Position numbers and translations under genes: made by a program. From CANHEE01 sp043777755 (lineage in GTDB: Bacteria; Bacteroidota; Bacteroidia; Chitinophagales; Saprospiraceae): DNA of 18,739 nt. Shown here piece by piece: positions 14,389 to 18,739 of this stretch. The stretch lies in the NCBI GenBank assembly GCA_043777755.1, contig JAYWHK010000291.1:1-18739 (forward strand). Reading direction: 5' to 3'. Below the pieces are notes generated by a model. That model was not told the origin of the DNA. It made no database searches and saw nothing but the letters and a program-made list of their open reading frames with translations. Each line of letters opens with the position of its first letter. Position 1 is the first letter of the stretch.

Positions 14389-16764
14389 TTAACTTTTATT
14401 AAGTTTGATGTTGTAAGTAAAGTAAGGAATAAAGCCAAATAAATTACGTTCTTTGTACTTAGCTGTTACGCCTTCTTCTATATATATACTATTACTATTA
14501 AAATAACCAATCGAATGCCTATAATTATAGGCTGATATTGTATTTTTTCTATTAAAAGTATTAAATGTTCCAAAACTGAACAAATGCTCAAAATGTTTCT
14601 TTCTTTTAGTAAATGTAGCACTTAAATCTAATCTTAAATAATCAGGCAATCTTAAATTATTTTTGCCTGAGTAATAAAAATATAAAGAAGGTATATTTTG
14701 TTGTACAGAAACAGGTTTATTACTATAAATAAATTCTGGACCAGTGAATGAAGAACCCGTGCTGTACACAAAGTTACTTGACATACTCCATTTTTTTGAA
14801 AGAGCATAATTACCTGTAATGCCAAAATCGTGAATTCTATCAAATCTTGAAGGATACCATCTATTTCTATTTATTTTAGCAAATTTTCTTTCCGTACGAG
14901 AAATAGTGTACTCTAAAAAACCATTAAATCTTCCTGATTCTTTATGGAGTAAAATTTCTAATCCGTAAGCTCTACCTATTCCATTCTTTTGAATAATTTG
15001 CTCCCATCCGAATTTTGAATTGTCTAATATTGGATTTGAGCCTTCTGAATAATCAATTAAATTATTCATTTTTTTATAATATGTTTCTATATTTATATAG
15101 CTTTTAGATTTTGGAAAATCAATAATATAGCCAAGTGAAATTTGGTTCGCTGACTGCGGTGGTGCAAGTTTAGTTGCAGGAATCCAAGAATCATTATTGA
15201 AACCAAGCGTATTATTGGATAAAAGGTGAATCATTTGATTCATCTTGGTGTAAGAAAATTTCAAGCTATTTCTCTTGTTAAAATCATAGTTAAGAGAAAT
15301 TCTGGGTTCTACAAAATGAAAAATTACATTATCAACCTTGTAATTGACCTGCCTAACACCCATTCTTAAATTTAACAATTCTAATAGTTCTCTATTGTAA
15401 TCAGCAAAAAAAGATATACCTGTACTTTTTCTGATTTTGGTATTCGCAGATGAATCTTTAATTTCTATATTATCAAATTTTGTTCTTGTTAGATTGGGCT
15501 GAAACGATTGCTTAACTATATCCGTACCAAAAGTAAAATTATTTTTTTTATTTAATACTAATTTAAAATAGCTTTTAAGATTTATATCATTGATGGTAGT
15601 AAGGCTTTGATAATTAAGAGAAAGTTTTTCAGGACTATCTCCAATTGGTTGAATATCAATTAAATAGTTATAATTATAATTATTCAAAGACAGTTGAGTA
15701 TTATGAAGCAATTTAGAATTTATCTGTTGCGTATATTTCATACTTGCAACGGTATTTCCCCATCCTAACTTATTGATAGTACTTTGAGTTCTATCAGTAT
15801 TCTTTTCTGCAAAAATATAAGTATCATTACCTTTATAAAAACTAAAAGATAACGCTCCTGTTTTTCCAACTAAAAAATGTAACTTTGCATTAATGTCATA
15901 AAAATTATAATTTGTATATTTTTTTTCAATATTTTTATTAAAATTTTTACGGGTTTTGTTGGTAAATAAATCAAGGTAAGAAGTTCGAGCAGCAATCATA
16001 TAAGAAACTTTATTCTTTTTCAATGGTCCTTCCACTAATAATTTTGATGCTAAAACACCTATACCCGCCTCAAACGAATGTCGTTCTTTATTACCATCTT
16101 TAAATGAAATATCAATGACTGATGACAAACGACCTCCATATTGAGAAGGAAATCCGCCTTTTATTAAATCTACTTTTTTAATTGCATCAGTATTAAAGGC
16201 TGATAGAAATCCAAACAAATGCGCTGCATTATATATAGTTGCTCCATCTAAAAGGATTAAATTTTGCTCTGGAGAACCACCTCGAACATTCAAACCAACA
16301 GACCCTTCAACTCCATTACTAACACCAGGCAGCATCGCCAAAGACCTCAAAATATCCGGCTCTCCTAATAGTGCAGGAATACTTTTGAGTTGCAAAACAG
16401 GAATAGAAGTAGTACCTATTTTGTCACTAATATTATCTCTATTGCCATTTACGACTACTTCTGAAAGCGTAATTGGTTGCAATGAAAAATTTAAAATGGT
16501 ATCCTTGTCCAAATATATTTGAATAGTATCTGGGTTATAACCAACATAATTGGCGAGTACTTTAAATGTTCCTTTATGTAAATTCAGCGAGTAACGCCCA
16601 ATTTCGTTGGTTATTGAAAAAACATTTGTTTTTAAAACACTTACTACTCCACCAACCAAGCTCTCTTGAGTGCTTGCTTCTGTAACTTTTCCTTGTATTA
16701 TTATTTTAGCCTGAGCACAAATATCAAAAGGAAGTAAAACTAAAAATATGATTAATGCTTTCAT
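14389..16764 (-). CDS. TonB-dependent outer membrane receptor with carboxypeptidase-regulatory-like N-domain
   Basis: This 791-residue protein has a signal peptide ending near residue 18 (FDICAQA). It is followed by a CarboxypepD_reg-like domain (about 22-100, IQGKVTEASTQESLVGGVVSV.. GRYSLNLHKGTFKVLANYVGY) and a plug domain (about 115-225, with L-N-V-R-G-G-S-P-E-Q-N-L-I-L-L-D-G and P-S-Q-Y-G-G-R-L-S-S-V). The rest is a beta-barrel of alternating strands to the C-terminus. Such receptors use the proton motive force through TonB/ExbBD to import bound ligands. Size and the DUF4249 partner place it near the FecA-like group of Bacteroidota receptors rather than large SusC proteins. The ligand is unknown. 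The coding sequence looks more AT-rich than pruA or ligA. A hairpin lies 10 bases upstream of the start codon. Confidence 0.92.
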   Translation of the reverse strand: MKALIIFLVLLPFDICAQAKIIIQGKVTEASTQESLVGGVVSVLKTNVFSITNEIGRYSLNLHKGTFKVLANYVGYNPDTIQIYLDKDTILNFSLQPITLSEVVVNGNRDNISDKIGTTSIPVLQLKSIPALLGEPDILRSLAMLPGVSNGVEGSVGLNVRGGSPEQNLILLDGATIYNAAHLFGFLSAFNTDAIKKVDLIKGGFPSQYGGRLSSVIDISFKDGNKERHSFEAGIGVLASKLLVEGPLKKNKVSYMIAARTSYLDLFTNKTRKNFNKNIEKKYTNYNFYDINAKLHFLVGKTGALSFSFYKGNDTYIFAEKNTDRTQSTINKLGWGNTVASMKYTQQINSKLLHNTQLSLNNYNYNYLIDIQPIGDSPEKLSLNYQSLTTINDINLKSYFKLVLNKKNNFTFGTDIVKQSFQPNLTRTKFDNIEIKDSSANTKIRKSTGISFFADYNRELLELLNLRMGVRQVNYKVDNVIFHFVEPRISLNYDFNKRNSLKFSYTKMNQMIHLLSNNTLGFNNDSWIPATKLAPPQSANQISLGYIIDFPKSKSYINIETYYKKMNNLIDYSEGSNPILDNSKFGWEQIIQKNGIGRAYGLEILLHKESGRFNGFLEYTISRTERKFAKINRNRWYPSRFDRIHDFGITGNYALSKKWSMSSNFVYSTGSSFTGPEFIYSNKPVSVQQNIPSLYFYYSGKNNLRLPDYLRLDLSATFTKRKKHFEHLFSFGTFNTFNRKNTISAYNYRHSIGYFNSNSIYIEEGVTAKYKERNLFGFIPYFTYNIKLNKS

Positions 16765-16773
16765 AAAAATAAA

Positions 16774-16822
16774 AAGAACTTCATAATCTAAGAATTAAAT
16801 TAATCAAAGCTATGAAGTTCTT
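16774..16822 (-). terminator. Hairpin between the Cys-rich lipoprotein gene and the TonB receptor gene
   Basis: AAGAACTTCATA (16774-16785) is perfectly complementary to TATGAAGTTCTT (16811-16822), with a 25-base loop. Read on the minus strand the hairpin is followed by a T-rich run, so it should terminate transcription of the lipoprotein gene, whose stop is 29 bases upstream. It also ends only 9 bases before the receptor ATG, so it may instead, or in addition, control read-through into the receptor operon. Confidence 0.7.
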
Positions 16823-16850
16823 ATTTTTTAAAATACTACAAGAAAATATA

Positions 16851-17807
16851 TTAAAATGATAATGTCGCTGTACCAGTACAAGTTCCATTAGTAACTTTCC
16901 CAATTGATGTTGCAGTAGGTGTTGCAAGAGCGGCACAACAACCCCAACATGATGTACCAAGGTCTTCTACGGAATCAGTATTTGTTGCCGTTTTATTAGC
17001 AGTAAAACTTGTTGAACTACAAAACTTTTTTCCTAAAAGAGTAAGTCTGAACCTATTTAGAGTATATGAGCCTGTAACGTTTACACTTGGGACTACAAGA
17101 GAAACAAAACTACCTGATGTGTTTCTACGAAAGCTTTTAGCACTAACACCAGCCTCGGAATATACTCCCCAAGAAGTAGCACAGTATATTGCTTGAACTC
17201 TATCTGTCCCTGCGTTACATATGAAATCAGCATTTTGAGTGTCACAAATACGAGAATCATCTCCTACTCCGCTTCTTTCTACTTTATCTTTTTTTATCTC
17301 TACTCGAGATTGCGCATCATACTGATAAACCATATCATATGTAATCTTGTAGATGACGCTATCTACTTGAAAAAAGCCATCCTCATTACAGATAGAAGAT
17401 AGAAAATAAGAGTCAATTGATTTTTGTAAGTATTTGTCACCATCACATTTTTTTATGAAACAAATAAGGTGATTATTGACTTTAATACTTTCCGCTGTAA
17501 GAGTTTCAAGGTCTGTTCGAGCCATAAACTGCTCATAAGCAATTCTATTCGAGCGAAATTTTGGAAACTGCTCATTCAACTGTTGAGTGGTTTTAGTTCT
17601 ATCCTGAAGCATAGACTCAGTAAGCATTTGAATATGAGCTTCACTTTCAAAAACTAACATACCATCTTTTTCTGAAACCCCTTTAAAAAAAGAAGTTTCA
17701 CTCACTGTATTAGGAACTGCAACATTGTTGCTTTCTTTCTCACACGCTACAAAGGTAATCAACCCGAGCATTGCAAGAAACATACTGATTTTAGGTAACA
17801 TTTTCAT
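16851..17807 (-). CDS. Cys-rich lipoprotein of unknown function
   Basis: This 318-residue protein has a clear lipoprotein signal (..LGLITFVAC, lipid Cys22), so it should be anchored in the outer membrane. I do not recognise a known domain. Residues 45-110 are charged and helical (..VFESEAHIQMLTESMLQDR..). The rest is strand-like and carries eleven further Cys, at 116, 121, 140, 188, 197, 209, 263, 287, 290, 291 and 310, ending in a C-W-G-C-C motif and a Thr/Gly-rich tail. This number suggests disulfides or a bound metal. It has its own promoter and long leader and lies upstream of the receptor operon on the same strand. A link with the receptor is inference from position only. Confidence 0.75.
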   Translation of the reverse strand: MKMLPKISMFLAMLGLITFVACEKESNNVAVPNTVSETSFFKGVSEKDGMLVFESEAHIQMLTESMLQDRTKTTQQLNEQFPKFRSNRIAYEQFMARTDLETLTAESIKVNNHLICFIKKCDGDKYLQKSIDSYFLSSICNEDGFFQVDSVIYKITYDMVYQYDAQSRVEIKKDKVERSGVGDDSRICDTQNADFICNAGTDRVQAIYCATSWGVYSEAGVSAKSFRRNTSGSFVSLVVPSVNVTGSYTLNRFRLTLLGKKFCSSTSFTANKTATNTDSVEDLGTSCWGCCAALATPTATSIGKVTNGTCTGTATLSF

Positions 17808-17966
17808 AATCGAAACGTTATTGTGTTAAATTGTTTTACAATCGGACTTTGTTACCTTCTGACGGCAAATCTTCGGTAGCAGAGTCCATTTTTCATATCA
17901 GCCCAAAACAAACTTCCAAGTACTGTGCACCGTACCTTTCCTATTTATCTTTTGCTTTTATTAACA

Positions 17967-17998
17967 CAAAATTACGCCCTTCTTCACTATCTTCCAAA
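17967..17998 (-). promoter_or_regulatory. Promoter of the Cys-rich lipoprotein gene
   Basis: On the minus strand a -33 TTTG (17998-17995), a 20-base spacer and a -7 box TAATTTTG (17974-17967) match the Bacteroidota consensus in sequence and spacing. Transcription would start near 17960, giving a leader of about 150 bases before ATG 17807. Confidence 0.65.
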
Positions 17999-18019
17999 TT
18001 TCAGATGTTTCAAAATGTT

Positions 18020-18235
18020 TCACGATGAATATTTATTTTCAATATACTTTTTAAAATTTTTTATTTCTTGTGCTTCTTTTTTTGCAATTTCTTCTTTGAT
18101 GAAAGTTTGTTTTGCTGGACAAAGCAATCCTTTTACCACTATTCCAAACTCTTTGAGCAATCTATAAAGAGTAACTCTACTAATGCCAAGTTCATCAGCT
18201 AATTCTTGTCTGCTTTTATATTTTTCAGTGTTCAT
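18020..18235 (-). CDS. Small helix-turn-helix DNA-binding protein
   Basis: From ATG 18235 this is 71 residues. A helix-turn-helix fills the first half: S-R-Q-E-L-A-D-E-L-G-I-S-R-V-T-L-Y-R-L-L-K-E-F-G-I (about 8-32). The pattern is like the HTH of resolvases and Fis-like regulators. A basic and acidic helical tail follows. The frame runs back to ATG 18289, but the 18 extra residues (MFHCFNSFIFFHFLNYIG) are unlike the rest and are probably not translated. It could regulate the lipoprotein and receptor genes downstream on the same strand; this is inference. The lipoprotein promoter begins 22 bases after its stop. Confidence 0.7.
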   Translation of the reverse strand: MNTEKYKSRQELADELGISRVTLYRLLKEFGIVVKGLLCPAKQTFIKEEIAKKEAQEIKNFKKYIENKYSS

Positions 18236-18400
18236 GCCTATGTAATTTAAAAAATGAAAAAAAATGAAGGAATTAAAACAATGAAACAATCATAACGAAG
18301 GTAACAACTACATCATTGTGTTTAATTGATTTAAAAAAGTGCTATTCTATTAAAAAACAGCAAAGTGATGCAATAAGGCTATTACATCAAGGCGGAATAC

Positions 18401-18434
18401 GCTTTGTAGCTTTGTAGCTTTGTAGCTTTGTAGC
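18401..18434 (+). repeat. Tandem array of 8-bp unit GCTTTGTA, 4.25 copies
   Basis: The unit GCTTTGTA is repeated four times without a mismatch, followed by GC. Each junction reads TAGCTTTG, which fits the -7 box TAnnTTTG on the plus strand, so three overlapping boxes are present at 8-base steps. It lies 166 bases upstream of the HTH gene start. Perfect short tandem repeats can change copy number by slippage. Any gene read from here on the plus strand would lie beyond the window. Confidence 0.8.
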
Positions 18435-18579
18435 GGACAACTTTTTTTGAGCGAGTAAGTTCATTTTATAAGGCTTTAAATAAGATATTCTGAACTATTA
18501 ATGTATCTACATTTAATTCAACGCAAGAAATTCGTAAAATTCAATGAAACAAAGTTTCAAAATATTAGTGTAACTAAAA

Positions 18580-18626
18580 ATTAGTGAAAATTAGCTTAAT
18601 TCGTTTAAAATTCGTGATTAAAAACA
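18580..18626 (+). repeat. Dispersed intergenic repeat, copy B
   Basis: Same orientation as 9119-9166 and agreeing at about 36 of 43 bases with one gap. It begins with the same ATTAGTGAAAATTAG and ends with GTGATTAAA. It is noncoding, as is the other copy. Confidence 0.55.
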
Positions 18627-18739
18627 AGTGTTCACGTAAAAAAACCACTACTGAGCGGCACGGTTTTATTAAGCGGAATTAAATTTTATAATTACTTGAT
18701 AATCAATATTTTGTGCTATTAAGTTTTTCAAGTAAAGTA

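Larger units (their letters stand above)
18236..18739. other. Gene-free stretch to the window end
   Basis: About 500 AT-rich bases without a credible gene. It holds the upstream region of the HTH gene (no TAnnTTTG box found for it), the tandem array at 18401-18434, a dispersed repeat at 18580-18626 and a weak inverted repeat AAAACC/GGTTTT (18641-18646/18662-18667) without a proper T-run. Confidence 0.6.

Noticed and set aside
18401..18434. Tandem array read as a CRISPR remnant
   Set aside because: The 8-base units adjoin without spacers and no cas genes are near.
18641..18667. AAAACC/GGTTTT inverted repeat as a terminator
   Set aside because: The stem has only 6 bp with a 15-base loop, and the T-run is broken.

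Overview
The window looks like chromosomal DNA of an AT-rich member of the Bacteroidota, probably Cytophagales- or Flavobacteriia-like; I cannot name a genus. The reasons are the Bacteroidota-type promoter box TAnnTTTG in front of several genes, many SusC/FecA-like and lipoprotein products with short Cys signal peptides, a TonB-dependent receptor paired with a DUF4249 lipoprotein, a long eukaryote-like PruA, and very AT-rich intergenic DNA. No rRNA, tRNA, CRISPR array, phage gene or transposase was seen.

Left part (1-6240): a GNAT acetyltransferase (minus) and a multi-TM heparan-glucosaminide-acetyltransferase-like protein (plus) diverge from one 18-bp palindrome made of two back-to-back -7 boxes. 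pruA (glutamate semialdehyde dehydrogenase, proline catabolism) follows, behind a leader built of 8-bp iterated repeats. Next come two overlapping small genes of unknown function, closed by a hairpin terminator. A membrane family 2 glycosyltransferase then overlaps an ECF-type sigma factor by 10 bp. A strong bidirectional terminator ends this block.

Middle part (6259-11032): on the minus strand lies a lipoprotein with PQQ/beta-propeller-like sequence, split by a one-base frameshift. A TM2-domain protein (plus) converges on two paralogous minus-strand lipoproteins, each an aspartyl-protease-like double domain plus PDZ. In these two, the catalytic Asp is lost from opposite lobes. A type II toxin-antitoxin pair (ParD-like/ParE-RelE-like) follows behind its own good promoter.

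Right part (11033-18739): ligA (NAD-dependent DNA ligase) ends at a bidirectional terminator. Beyond it, four minus-strand genes read towards ligA: a small HTH protein, a Cys-rich lipoprotein with its own consensus promoter and long leader, a TonB-dependent receptor, and a DUF4249 lipoprotein. They could form one outer-membrane uptake or surface locus, but no substrate can be read from the sequence. The last 500 bases carry no gene; they hold an 8-bp tandem array and one copy of a dispersed intergenic repeat.

The metabolic and housekeeping genes are ordinary. The less ordinary signals are the complementary active-site loss in the protease-like pair, the shared palindromic promoter, the iterated 8-bp intergenic elements, two families of dispersed intergenic repeats, and the HTH/Cys-rich lipoprotein/TonB cluster.
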